From UBA9926 sp038131595 (GTDB lineage: Bacteria; Pseudomonadota; Gammaproteobacteria; Pseudomonadales; Azotimanducaceae), in the NCBI GenBank assembly GCA_038131595.1, contig JAYPPR010000008.1, positions 1,240,001-1,304,000 of the forward strand: 64,000 nucleotides of DNA, given 5' to 3'. Position numbers and translations under genes: made by a program. This document shows, in pieces, positions 9,189 through 17,546 of the stretch. A model generated the notes under the pieces. The model had not been told where the DNA came from. It saw nothing but the letters and a program-made list of their open reading frames with translations, and did not search any database. How positions within the stretch are numbered: the stretch's first letter is position 1; each line of letters begins with the position of its first letter.

Positions 9189-9604
9189 GGTGGCCTCGAA
9201 TGTCCAACGCGCGGCCGAACGGTGAGTGACTGAGATTCATTTGATCAGTCACGAGTGGGTGAATCGATCGCTTAATGGATCGTGTAAAGCGCGCGCACCT
9301 TAAGAGGGGGGTAGGCCAAAGTCAACTAAAAGGATGCTCAGAACGCATCAAAGCGCTTGGTGCTTTTGGCTGACGAGGCGCATGACTTACGTGAGCCAAG
9401 GCTTTTGATGGACGCTTTTTTTTCGGCGCACGTTTTGTTTCGAAGCGCGCTTTAGCAGGTGCAGGCTTTTAGTGGAGAGAGAAACACCACGCTTTTGGTT
9501 TAGTGGCAACGGGGTTATCTCGGCTTTGGGGACCAGCCGGCGGCCCAACGGATGGCTACCTCCGTGAGGAGATCACGAAGTTAAGGTTAGCGATTTGCAA
9601 GTGG
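9189..9604. other. gene-free stretch upstream of the helicase
   Basis: 416 bp between the helicase start and the end of the first P450, which is on the same strand. It should contain the helicase promoter and a long leader, as DEAD-box genes often have. A run of T (about 9416-9423) and several dispersed GCTTTT-containing segments (9370-9500) are visible. The small plus-strand open frame here has no coding character. Nothing else is recognised. Confidence 0.4.
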
Positions 9605-10831
9605 CTAACCGTTGATTTGCACCACCATTTCGGTAAATCCCCGAACCGCGGTGGCAAGGGTGCGCTTTGGCGGCGCGATAACCTCGATCGACATTTCACG
9701 GGCGAGGATTTCTTCCCAAAGCACGCGTAGCTGCATTTCGGCAAGTCTGTTGCCCATGCAGCGGTGAATACCAAACCCAAATGAGAGATGGCGCCGTGGA
9801 TTTTTCCGATCCACGATAAATTCGTCGGCATTGGGGATGACGGTTTCATCGCGATTGCCAGAGAGATACCACATGATGACCTTCTCGCCCTTGGGGATCC
9901 GCTTGCCGTGCAACTCAACATCCGAAGTGGTGGTCCTACGCATCAGCGGTAGCGGCGTCTGCCAGCGGATGATTTCGGGTACGAGGGAATCGACCAGTGA
10001 CGGATTTTCTCGCAGTTTTTGCCATTCATCAGGGCGCTCGTGCAAAGCAAGGAGCCCGCCCGAGATGGAGTTCCGCGTCGTGTCGTTGCCTCCAACGATT
10101 AAGAGGATCAGCGTTCCCATCAGCTCTTGGGGATCCATCGCTGCCATCTCAGAGTGTGCCAGCATAGAAATCATGTCCGATCGCACAGGCTCGTTTGCAC
10201 GTTGTGCTAGGAGCGCTGAGAAAGTGGTAACGCATGGTTCGAGTAGCTCAAGACGATGGGCTTCGGAGGTAACCGGACCGTCTGGCGATGTCGCCAAGGT
10301 GGCGACTTCCGACCACCAGGTGAGTTTGCGTCTTTCTTCGAAGGGGAAATCAAAGAGGGTAGCGAGCATCTGAGTGGTAAGCTCGATGGACACTCGATCC
10401 ACCCAGTCGAACGGTTCTTGCCTTGGCAGTTCATCAAGAATGGTAGTGACTCGCGATCGAATGATTCCTTCGAGCTTAGCGAGATTGGCGGGTGCCACTG
10501 CTGGGCTGACTACCTTTCGTCGCCAGCCATGATCAGGGGGGTCCATACTAATAAAGTTGATCCGCTTCAGTTCTTTCTCTAGTTCGACAATTTGAATTCC
10601 ACCGAGCTGCGAGGAATATTGATCGGGCTGTGTGTCGACAGACACGATGTCTTCGAAACGTGTAACGGACCAATACGGCCCGTACGCGCTCTCCGCGCAA
10701 TAGTGCACTGGCGCTTCGTTGCGCAGTCGTCTGAAGTAGTCGAGCACTTCGTTACTCTGAAATAAATGAGGCTGGCTAACATCGATTTGCTCGATGGGTA
10801 GGGCAGCCAATCGTGGGTTTGTCTGGGTCAT
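9605..10831 (-). CDS. cytochrome P450, CYP153-like (alkane/fatty acid terminal hydroxylase)
   Basis: 408 residues from the ATG at 10831 (a GGAAAA lies about 10 nt upstream); an ATG-less 15-residue extension is less likely. I-helix GGNDTTRN, ExxR as EIIR followed by WQTPLPLMRRT, and heme loop FGFGIHRCMGNRLAE with the ligand Cys near residue 358. GGNDTTRNS, WQTPL-MRRT and MGNRLAEMQLR together are the pattern of CYP153, soluble bacterial P450s that hydroxylate the terminal methyl of n-alkanes and related molecules. The partner ferredoxin and ferredoxin reductase usually adjacent are absent here. It is shorter at the N-terminus than its paralogue at 17547. Confidence 0.88.
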   Translation of the reverse strand: MTQTNPRLAALPIEQIDVSQPHLFQSNEVLDYFRRLRNEAPVHYCAESAYGPYWSVTRFEDIVSVDTQPDQYSSQLGGIQIVELEKELKRINFISMDPPDHGWRRKVVSPAVAPANLAKLEGIIRSRVTTILDELPRQEPFDWVDRVSIELTTQMLATLFDFPFEERRKLTWWSEVATLATSPDGPVTSEAHRLELLEPCVTTFSALLAQRANEPVRSDMISMLAHSEMAAMDPQELMGTLILLIVGGNDTTRNSISGGLLALHERPDEWQKLRENPSLVDSLVPEIIRWQTPLPLMRRTTTSDVELHGKRIPKGEKVIMWYLSGNRDETVIPNADEFIVDRKNPRRHLSFGFGIHRCMGNRLAEMQLRVLWEEILAREMSIEVIAPPKRTLATAVRGFTEMVVQING

Positions 10832-11161
10832 TGTCGATGCTTTTCCGTTACGCCTGTTCTTGCAAAGAAGTGTCAAAAGGAACGCTTAACAAAGCGGTTG
10901 CAAAAAAAGCAGTTAGAGCACGCCGCTGGCCAACGGATGATAGGAAACACCGATTAGCGAACCAATGTTGAGAGCAGGTGGCCATGAGTTGCCTGATAAT
11001 CACAGTGAATGAAAACTAGCTTGGTGAATCCGGTTTGACCAGATCCAATCGAGGCGCCACTATCTTCCCCTTGAGGTGCTATGAACCTTGCCGCTCTGAG
11101 AGCAGACGCGGACTCCATTGCAACGACTGTGACGGCTGCACCATCGAGCCGCCACTCATAT
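10832..11161. other. gene-free stretch upstream of the first CYP153-like gene
   Basis: 330 bp between the P450 start and the end of the phosphotransferase, both on the minus strand. It likely holds the P450 promoter. Open frames on the plus strand that cross into the phosphotransferase are shadows. No convincing palindrome or terminator was seen. Confidence 0.35.
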
Positions 11162-12493
11162 CTAGCGACTCAGCGGTTTCTGAGCCGCTCCGGAACTTCC
11201 AGCCAAGGCACCCATCTCGCCCTGGTTATCAGGCATGGCGCTCAACTGCTCAAAAACGCCATAGTCCTTAAAGGTCACCCGGAAATTAGCGGTCGCCTTG
11301 CGCCACCACATTCGCTGTCTGCGTTCCTCTGGCGTCAGGTCAGCCTCAGTCTCGCCCTTGTCACCCATTTCTACCCGGGAAGCTTGCTCGTTGTTCAACC
11401 CTGCTTGCCAGATGTTGGCACCAAAGCCGATGTAATAAATGAGCAGCACGGTCGACATCACCATGTATTCCTTCCGGAATTGCTCGTAGGTGTACTGTTT
11501 GTATAGCGAGGTTTGATCCATAAATGCTTCAAAGAAACGGGCCATGATCTTGTCGCGATTGCTCGGATCATAGACTTCCGGCAGCACGGTGCCTGTATTC
11601 ATCAAGTAGGCAAGATCGGAAGGAATAGGGCCGCGAGTCATGAGCTGGAAGTCAATGGTTAACCAGCCATTGGGGTAAGCCGGCGACTCAGGGCAGAAAA
11701 ACAAGTTATCACCCCGCAAATCGCCGTGCACCAGCGTGCAGGTGCCGCCATTTTCGGGTCGAATCGGCTCATAAAACGCTTCTAGTTTGTTAGTGAACAG
11801 TGTCGAAAAGTTTGGTCCGAGTTCCTTGTTCCAGGGGTAGCCATTGATCAAGGTAGACTCGCTCATCGATGTCCATATGTCATAAAGCGGCGCGCCGCCA
11901 GGCATGATCTGGCGAAAGGCGGCTAAATTCTCGTCAGACGCCCAATGCACGATGCCGAGTTGGTCGAGCGGTTTGGATTTCTCGCCTTCGTGACAGCCCT
12001 CCCATGCGACGGCAACTTCAACGAGTTTTGGCACCATGTGTAGGACCTCTTCGGTCGTCATCTCTGTTTCATGGAGCTTTTGGGTACCAAAGGCGTTGGC
12101 GTCATCCATGAGTAGCGCCCATCGGTCTTCGGCAGCGTCAAAGTCAGCGAGATACACTTGAGGCCTTGGATAAAAGGTTTCGCTGGGCATGGTGTAGGCG
12201 ATGATGTCTTTTTCGAACATCCCTGCGATTTGCTCTTTTGGAGCGAGCTCAAAGTCTGGCCAAGTCTTGACGACAAAACTGTCGGGCGCATCGGTAGGGT
12301 GCTTGAAGTGGCACTTCACACGTTTGATCGATGAGAAATAGCCTGCCGTCATGCCAACGCCCTGATCGTCAGTCGACGTCACTTCGTTGTCGGCGCTCAG
12401 TAACCCTCTGCCGCGGAGCAGTCCTGTCATGAATGCTGCGTTGACGTCGTCGAGTGTTCTGGGGAGTTGCATCCCTTCTGGAATCTTGATCAC
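11162..12493 (-). CDS. phosphotransferase (APH / choline-kinase-like) family protein
   Basis: 443 residues of protein-kinase-like fold. The catalytic loop is LVHGDLRGDNLFF (H-G-D-x4-N) and the metal-binding segment is LTIDFQLMTRGP, whose Asp-Phe-Gln replaces the usual D-x-D/E, followed by PSDLAYLM. Relatives phosphorylate aminoglycosides, choline, macrolides or ecdysteroids; many environmental members near acyl-CoA genes have unknown substrates. The start is GTG at 12493 with AGAGG upstream. It lies between a CYP153-like gene and an acyl-CoA synthetase, so a role in lipid or alcohol activation is possible but unproven; antibiotic resistance is not implied. Confidence 0.8.
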   Translation of the reverse strand: MIKIPEGMQLPRTLDDVNAAFMTGLLRGRGLLSADNEVTSTDDQGVGMTAGYFSSIKRVKCHFKHPTDAPDSFVVKTWPDFELAPKEQIAGMFEKDIIAYTMPSETFYPRPQVYLADFDAAEDRWALLMDDANAFGTQKLHETEMTTEEVLHMVPKLVEVAVAWEGCHEGEKSKPLDQLGIVHWASDENLAAFRQIMPGGAPLYDIWTSMSESTLINGYPWNKELGPNFSTLFTNKLEAFYEPIRPENGGTCTLVHGDLRGDNLFFCPESPAYPNGWLTIDFQLMTRGPIPSDLAYLMNTGTVLPEVYDPSNRDKIMARFFEAFMDQTSLYKQYTYEQFRKEYMVMSTVLLIYYIGFGANIWQAGLNNEQASRVEMGDKGETEADLTPEERRQRMWWRKATANFRVTFKDYGVFEQLSAMPDNQGEMGALAGSSGAAQKPLSR

Positions 12494-12945
12494 GGCTGGC
12501 TAATCCTCTGTTAATTCAATCGTCAATGAATGGTCAATCAAACCTCGCAGTCTCCAAAGACGCTCGCTTTCGGCGAGCCTGCGATTGCTCTCTCATCCTT
12601 GACCAGAAACCACGGTGTGGCAACCCCTTCACGCACACATTGTGCGCTGCCTCGCGTTGCCCTGGGTATGATCGATGGAAAAGAGCGTGTGCGTGGCGCC
12701 GCTTATGATGCGCGCGCGATAAGGCACGAGTCCAAACGCGGGATGGTTGACGCTTACGCTTAAGGGTTTTGAGCAGCGCCCAGTGTCATGAGTGAGTCAC
12801 AAATGTCATTGTAAGTGGTAAGGGGCAGCGAAGCGGCATCGTCGGCTGCGCCATTTGCACGTGGCTAGAAGCGGTTTGAGGCGGCTTGCGTTAGAGTGAG
12901 TCGAGCGTGGTTCTCAAAAGCGCAGGATTGTTCGGAGGAGGTCCA
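12494..12945. other. divergent gene-free region
   Basis: 452 bp between the phosphotransferase (minus) and the acyl-CoA synthetase (plus). Short plus-strand open frames here (within 12526-12763) lack ribosome-binding sites and family features and were not accepted. Promoters of both flanking genes must lie here, but none can be drawn with confidence. Confidence 0.35.
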
Positions 12946-14490
12946 ATGGGAAGTGTATGGCAGGGCGATGAATGCTTAGCCACTGAATCGCTTGAAGCTC
13001 GGGCGCTGCAGGTCGCTACGGGCCTCATAGAAGAGGGGTTATCTCCAGGGGATGGCGTAGGGATTTATCTGCGCAACGATTTTGCGTTTTTTGAGATCAG
13101 TCGCGGTGCCGCGCTGATGGGCGCCTATCCGGTGGCTATCAATTGGCATTACACGCCTGCCGAAGCGGAATATCTCTTTAATGATTCGGGCATCAAGGCT
13201 TTGGTGATTCATGCCGATCTGCTCTCGAGCGTGAGGCAGGTCATTCCCGATCACGTGCTGATCCTCTCTGTTCCGGTGCCGAAATCGATCCAGTTGGCCT
13301 ATGGCGTGAGCGATGCCCAGTGCGCAGTACAGCCCGGCGATACCGACTGGAACCTGTGGCGTCAGTCGTTTGAACCAACACCCCGGGACCCGGAGCAATT
13401 GCCCAGCACCATTATTTACACCTCTGGAACGACTGGAAAACCTAAGGGTGTTCGCCGACCGATGGCAACGCCAGAGCAAATGGCAATCTCGAGACGCATG
13501 CTTGGGATCAGCTACGGATTTGATGGCTATGAGGGGCGGGGCGAGGCGATTACCACGGCTGTCGTTGGACCCATTTATCATTCCGCGCCAAACGCGCATG
13601 CCAGCTTTTGTTTCAGAGAGGGGGCGAATATCGTCATCACCCCCCGATTTGATCCCGAAAATTTACTAGCGCTGATCGAGCGTCATCAGATTACGCATCT
13701 CAACATGGTGCCCATCATGTTTAATCGCCTCCTGAAGCTCCCGCAATCGGTTCGCGATGCCTATGATGTGTCGTCGCTCCAGTTCGTTGCCCACGCTGCA
13801 GCGCCGGTATCGCCGCCTATTAAGCGCGCCATGATCGAGTGGTGGGGGCCGGTGATCAACGAGTATTACGGCTCAACCGAGATGGGCAATGTGACATTTT
13901 GCACGGCCGAGGAGTGGCTCGCGCACCCCGGGTCCGTGGGGCGACCCATGCCAGATGCTGTGGTTCGGGTGATTGATGATGAAGGAAAAGACCTGCCGCC
14001 CCGCGAAATCGGAGAGGTGATTGGCCGAACCAAAGGAAGCGTCGATTTTACCTATCAGAATGACGACGAGAAGCGTCGTCGCATGGAGAAGGCAGGACTC
14101 GTTACCCCTGGGGACATGGGCTATTTTGACGAAGACGGATTCCTGTATTTGTGTGATCGAGCAAACGACATGGTTATCTCGGGTGGGGTGAACATTTACC
14201 CAGCTGAAATTGAGGCGGAGCTTCACAAAATCACTGACATTGCTGACTGCGCGGTTTTTGGTATTCCTGATGATGAATTTGGTGAGGCCCTGTGTGCCTA
14301 TATTCAACTCCAGCCCGACGCATCGTTAACCGAATCTGCTTTGCGAGAGCAGCTGAGGGAGACCGTCGCCGGATATAAAATGCCGAAGGTCTGGGAGTTC
14401 GTTCTGGATTTGCCCCGTGAGGACTCAGGAAAGATTTTTAAAAGGAAGCTCCGAGAACCGTATTGGGAAGGGCAAGATCGCCGGATATAA
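12946..14490 (+). CDS. AMP-dependent acyl-CoA synthetase (FadD-like)
   Basis: 514 residues from the ATG at 12946, chosen over a GTG 39 bp upstream because GGAGGAGG sits 5-6 nt before it. The ANL adenylation motifs are in order: YTSGTTGKPKGVRRP (P-loop), INEYYGSTEMG (A4/A5), ITPGD-type sequence VTPGDMGYFDEDGFLYLCDR, ISGGVNIYP and the C-terminal KIFKRKLREPYW with the catalytic Lys. The enzyme activates a carboxylic acid through an acyl-adenylate to the CoA thioester, the entry step to beta-oxidation. Chain length cannot be read from sequence. The product of the neighbouring P450 chemistry, after further oxidation to an acid, would be a plausible substrate. Confidence 0.9.
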   Translation: MGSVWQGDECLATESLEARALQVATGLIEEGLSPGDGVGIYLRNDFAFFEISRGAALMGAYPVAINWHYTPAEAEYLFNDSGIKALVIHADLLSSVRQVIPDHVLILSVPVPKSIQLAYGVSDAQCAVQPGDTDWNLWRQSFEPTPRDPEQLPSTIIYTSGTTGKPKGVRRPMATPEQMAISRRMLGISYGFDGYEGRGEAITTAVVGPIYHSAPNAHASFCFREGANIVITPRFDPENLLALIERHQITHLNMVPIMFNRLLKLPQSVRDAYDVSSLQFVAHAAAPVSPPIKRAMIEWWGPVINEYYGSTEMGNVTFCTAEEWLAHPGSVGRPMPDAVVRVIDDEGKDLPPREIGEVIGRTKGSVDFTYQNDDEKRRRMEKAGLVTPGDMGYFDEDGFLYLCDRANDMVISGGVNIYPAEIEAELHKITDIADCAVFGIPDDEFGEALCAYIQLQPDASLTESALREQLRETVAGYKMPKVWEFVLDLPREDSGKIFKRKLREPYWEGQDRRI

Positions 14491-14689
14491 GGGAGCAGGC
14501 CAACAAACAGGTATGGATTCTCCCTGCTACCTGCCTAGATACATTTAGGCGTAGTGCTTGAGTGCCAGGAAGCCAAAACGTAAAGAATTGCTTGGGGATG
14601 AGTAACGAGTTCGGCACTGTGCTCTTGGTCGGAAACTGAGCAGGCCGTGTGGGTAGCAAATCGTTGATGAGTGGGACAGGAGAGTAGCG

Positions 14690-15559
14690 GTGAATCAAAG
14701 TGTCATGGTGGTTGGCTTAGGTCTGATGGGGTCGGCCCTTGCCAAAACACTGCTAAAAAACGACTACCCGGTGGTGGTCTGGAATCGCACGTCTTCGAAA
14801 ACGGAGCCGCTCGTTGCATTGGGTGCGCGTGCGGCGCTCTCGGTTGCAGAGGGTGTGCATGAGAGCGATACCATTCTTCTGTGCCTGCGCAATTATGATG
14901 ACTGCTTTGCTGTGTTAGATGATTGCCCCAGCCTTGCAGGTAAAACAGTCATTCAGCTCACGACCGCATCCGCGGGCCAAGCCGCGCAAATGAAGGAATG
15001 GGCGGAAAAGAAGGGTGCCCGCTATCTCGATGGCGCCATCATTGCTTATCCGAGCGGAATAGGTACGCAAGGGAGTATGTTGATCATGGCCGGCGATGAA
15101 GCGGCTTGGGTTGCTTCAGAGGCGCTGATTCGAGCGCTTGGTCCTGCCAGCCGATATGTTGGCAGCGATGTCGCTGTTCCGGCGGCGCTGGACTTTGCCA
15201 TCATTTTTTCGAGTGTTGTGTCACAGCTTGCGGTGATTCAGGGATTTCATTTGCTGGAAGATCGAGACATCAGCGCTGACACCTATGCGGATTTCATAAC
15301 TCCGCTGTTTGGAAAAGGCGTGGCAGAAGGGCTGCGCAAGCAACTACAGAAAATCGCGCAGGATGACTTCGGTCAGCCTGATGCAACGATCAGCACCTGG
15401 CGCAGTGCGTTGGCCGAGGCCAGTGACACGGGCGATAACCCGAAAAACACGGAGTTGGTTGAATCGGTGCAAGCATTACTCGGCCGAGCAATCGATGCTG
15501 GCGAAGGCGAGAAGGATCTCATCGCCATGATTCGCTATATGCGTGGATCAAAGTCCTGA
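14690..15559 (+). CDS. imine-reductase-like NAD(P)-binding oxidoreductase
   Basis: 289 residues starting at GTG 14690 with AGGAGA 7 nt upstream. The N-terminal Rossmann motif is VVGLGLMGSALAKTL, followed by VVWNRTSSK, where the Arg after Asn suggests NADPH preference. LDGAIIAYPSGIGTQGSMLIMAG in the middle (written here in part as a family landmark) resembles imine reductases rather than classical 3-hydroxyisobutyrate dehydrogenases, which have a catalytic Lys in GxxGxGxxxK. The C-terminal all-helical dimerisation domain is of normal length. The natural substrate is unknown; reduction of a cyclic imine or of a beta-hydroxyacid analogue are both possible. Confidence 0.8.
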   Translation: MNQSVMVVGLGLMGSALAKTLLKNDYPVVVWNRTSSKTEPLVALGARAALSVAEGVHESDTILLCLRNYDDCFAVLDDCPSLAGKTVIQLTTASAGQAAQMKEWAEKKGARYLDGAIIAYPSGIGTQGSMLIMAGDEAAWVASEALIRALGPASRYVGSDVAVPAALDFAIIFSSVVSQLAVIQGFHLLEDRDISADTYADFITPLFGKGVAEGLRKQLQKIAQDDFGQPDATISTWRSALAEASDTGDNPKNTELVESVQALLGRAIDAGEGEKDLIAMIRYMRGSKS

Positions 15560-15679
15560 TTGCTTTGGAGGCCTCAACCACATCTTCAATGTGAAAATCT
15601 CACTATTGCGCGCCTGGGGCGTTTGCCTTCGCTTGGCGCGACTAACGCGACGATGCTCGATAGTACTAGGCCATCGGCG

Positions 15680-15704
15680 CCGCCTGGCCTTCCTAGCCAG
15701 GCGG
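15680..15704. terminator. 9-bp GC-rich hairpin between convergent genes
   Basis: CCGCCTGGC and GCCAGGCGG form a perfect 9-bp stem around a 7-nt loop. It lies between the converging ends of the imine-reductase-like gene (15559) and nhaB (15718). No T run follows on either strand, so it is a hairpin with terminator position rather than a textbook intrinsic terminator. Confidence 0.45.
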
Positions 15705-15717
15705 GCGTGTGCACCGA

Positions 15718-17217
15718 CTACTGGAAGATAAACCCGACAATGGTGAGCACCACCGTGTAGGGAAGGGCCATGAACACCATACGGCCATAGCCAAGTTTAA
15801 TGACTGGGGCGAGCGCTGATGTCAGCAAGAACAAGAACGCTGCTTGTCCATTAGGCGTTGCCACTGACGGTAGGTTCGTGCCGGTGTTGATGCTAACGGC
15901 CAGCATTTCAAGGTGTTCGCGAGTGATGTCGCCGGCATCAAATGCCGCTTTCACTTCATTGATGTATACCGTCGCGACGAAGACATTGTCGGAGATGGCG
16001 GACAAAACACCGTTCGCGAGGAAGAACGCACCGGGCTGGATTTCCATTGGCATGGTGAGTACGTAGGCGATGACCGGGCTAAATAGATGTAAGTCGTGGA
16101 TCATGCCGACGACGACAAAGAAGATGCACAAGAGTGACACGAAGGGCAGCGATTCTTCGAAGGCATGACCGATCGAATGCTCCTCGTTGATGCCCGTGAA
16201 CGCCGTCACCACAACCAGGAGGCTGAGTCCGATGAGACCGACCTCCATGATGTGCATGCCAAGGCCAATGATAAGGAGTACACCGCATATGCCCTGTACC
16301 CAAAGACCATAGACGTCACGAGGTGTGCGCTTAGCGTCCTCTTCAGCGACATAATCCCGCAAGACGTCGCGCACACTGTTGTCGAGTTTAGCCCCGTAGC
16401 CGAACCAGCCCACGAGTTCTAGCGCGACGCAGGTGATGAACCCTGCGATGACGGCGGGAATGGTGACATGCGACATCGCGTAGACGAATTCCAAAAACTC
16501 CCAATCCATCTTCTCGGCAATGAGGAGATTCTGGGGCTCACCCACCATGGTAGTGACACCACCGAGGGCCGTGCCTACGGCGCCGTGCATAACGAGGCTG
16601 CGGATAAATGTTCTAAACCTCTCGAGTGATTCTTCGCTCAGGTCTCCCCCTTCGCTTTGACTCGTGACGACGCGCTCATAGACGCCGTACAACGCAACGA
16701 ATACGGCAATCAACACAGCCGTGACAGTCAGTGCATCGAGGAAGGCTGACAAAAAAGCCGCCATAAAAGAAAACAGAAGCGATAACGCCACCTTGTTCTG
16801 AATGCCAACAATGATTCGAGCGAAAATGAAGCTGAGAAGGGGCTTCATGAAGTAAATGAAGCTCACCATAAAGATCAACAGGGCGATCACCGGCAAGTTC
16901 TGTTGAATCTCGTACCAAACGGTGTCAGGGGTAGTAAGCCCGAGCGCTAAAATGGCCAGCGCGACCACCCCGCCGCTCTGAAGGGGATAGCATTTCAGTG
17001 CCATCGCGAGTGTCAGGATAAACATGGCGATAAACACCCAACCGAGAATAGTGGTGCCGGCAATGAGCTTTAAAGGCCAACAGATCAGCAAGAAAGCGAT
17101 GATGATGTTTTTAAACCAGAGGGGGCTGTCACCTAAGAATTCTTTGTATGCAATCGAGAGCATGGCAGGGTCTGTGTCCTTCGTTGTGGATTCGCCAAGA
17201 AGGGCTGAGATTACCAT
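15718..17217 (-). CDS. nhaB: Na+/H+ antiporter NhaB
   Basis: About 499 residues from the ATG at 17217; a TTG 15 bp further upstream is the alternative. The protein opens with FLGDSPLWFKNIIIAFLL, a clear NhaB N-terminus, and has about 12 membrane segments. Landmarks are FLDALTVTAVLIAVF, GTALGGVTTMVGEPQNLLIAEK, NGVLSAISDNVFVATVYINE and SINTGTNLPSVATPNGQAAFLFL, with the Asp residues in DALT and SDN in ion-pathway positions. It exchanges internal Na+ for external H+ across the inner membrane, consistent with a saline habitat. Monocistronic. Confidence 0.92.
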   Translation of the reverse strand: MVISALLGESTTKDTDPAMLSIAYKEFLGDSPLWFKNIIIAFLLICWPLKLIAGTTILGWVFIAMFILTLAMALKCYPLQSGGVVALAILALGLTTPDTVWYEIQQNLPVIALLIFMVSFIYFMKPLLSFIFARIIVGIQNKVALSLLFSFMAAFLSAFLDALTVTAVLIAVFVALYGVYERVVTSQSEGGDLSEESLERFRTFIRSLVMHGAVGTALGGVTTMVGEPQNLLIAEKMDWEFLEFVYAMSHVTIPAVIAGFITCVALELVGWFGYGAKLDNSVRDVLRDYVAEEDAKRTPRDVYGLWVQGICGVLLIIGLGMHIMEVGLIGLSLLVVVTAFTGINEEHSIGHAFEESLPFVSLLCIFFVVVGMIHDLHLFSPVIAYVLTMPMEIQPGAFFLANGVLSAISDNVFVATVYINEVKAAFDAGDITREHLEMLAVSINTGTNLPSVATPNGQAAFLFLLTSALAPVIKLGYGRMVFMALPYTVVLTIVGFIFQ

Positions 17218-17500
17218 GTTTTTTTGCCCCAATTGAATGTGAGGGACAGGGTCCCCTGCAGGCTATGCAATCCCGAAGAACGCGCTGAAAGGGGGCAAGC
17301 GATCTGTTCGATGACTTCAACCGTCGTGAGGAAATGGGTGGTGAGTCCGCCGGCCGATGTGACCACGCTTCGGGGCAGTGACCCGCAATCCAGGAAGCGC
17401 GGTATGACGGTATAAAGAAGAATTGGCATAAAAGTGGTTTAATGATGGTTCAGGTCGCAAAGCGGCTTGCCCCGAGGATTAATTCTTCCTTCTGGGGTTT

Positions 17501-17530
17501 AACTAGATCTGACTAGATTTGAATAGATGA
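17501..17530 (+). promoter_or_regulatory. three 10-bp iterons just upstream of the second CYP153 gene
   Basis: Three head-to-tail 10-mers, AACTAGATCT, GACTAGATTT and GAATAGATGA, sharing (G/A)A(C/A)TAGAT, end only 4 nt before the AAGGTG ribosome-binding site of the P450 gene at 17547. They sit in the 5' leader of the 329-bp region divergent from nhaB. One turn of DNA per repeat would place a regulator on one helix face, so an operator or autoregulated leader is possible; chance duplication is the alternative. Confidence 0.4.
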
Positions 17531-17546
17531 CTGCAAGGTGACACGC

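Noticed and set aside
10877..11506. Plus-strand open frames opposite the P450 leader and the phosphotransferase
   Set aside because: They are antisense shadows of a well-supported gene.
12526..12763. Short plus-strand open frames between the phosphotransferase and the acyl-CoA synthetase
   Set aside because: No family similarity, no ribosome-binding site, and two overlapping frames of equal weakness.
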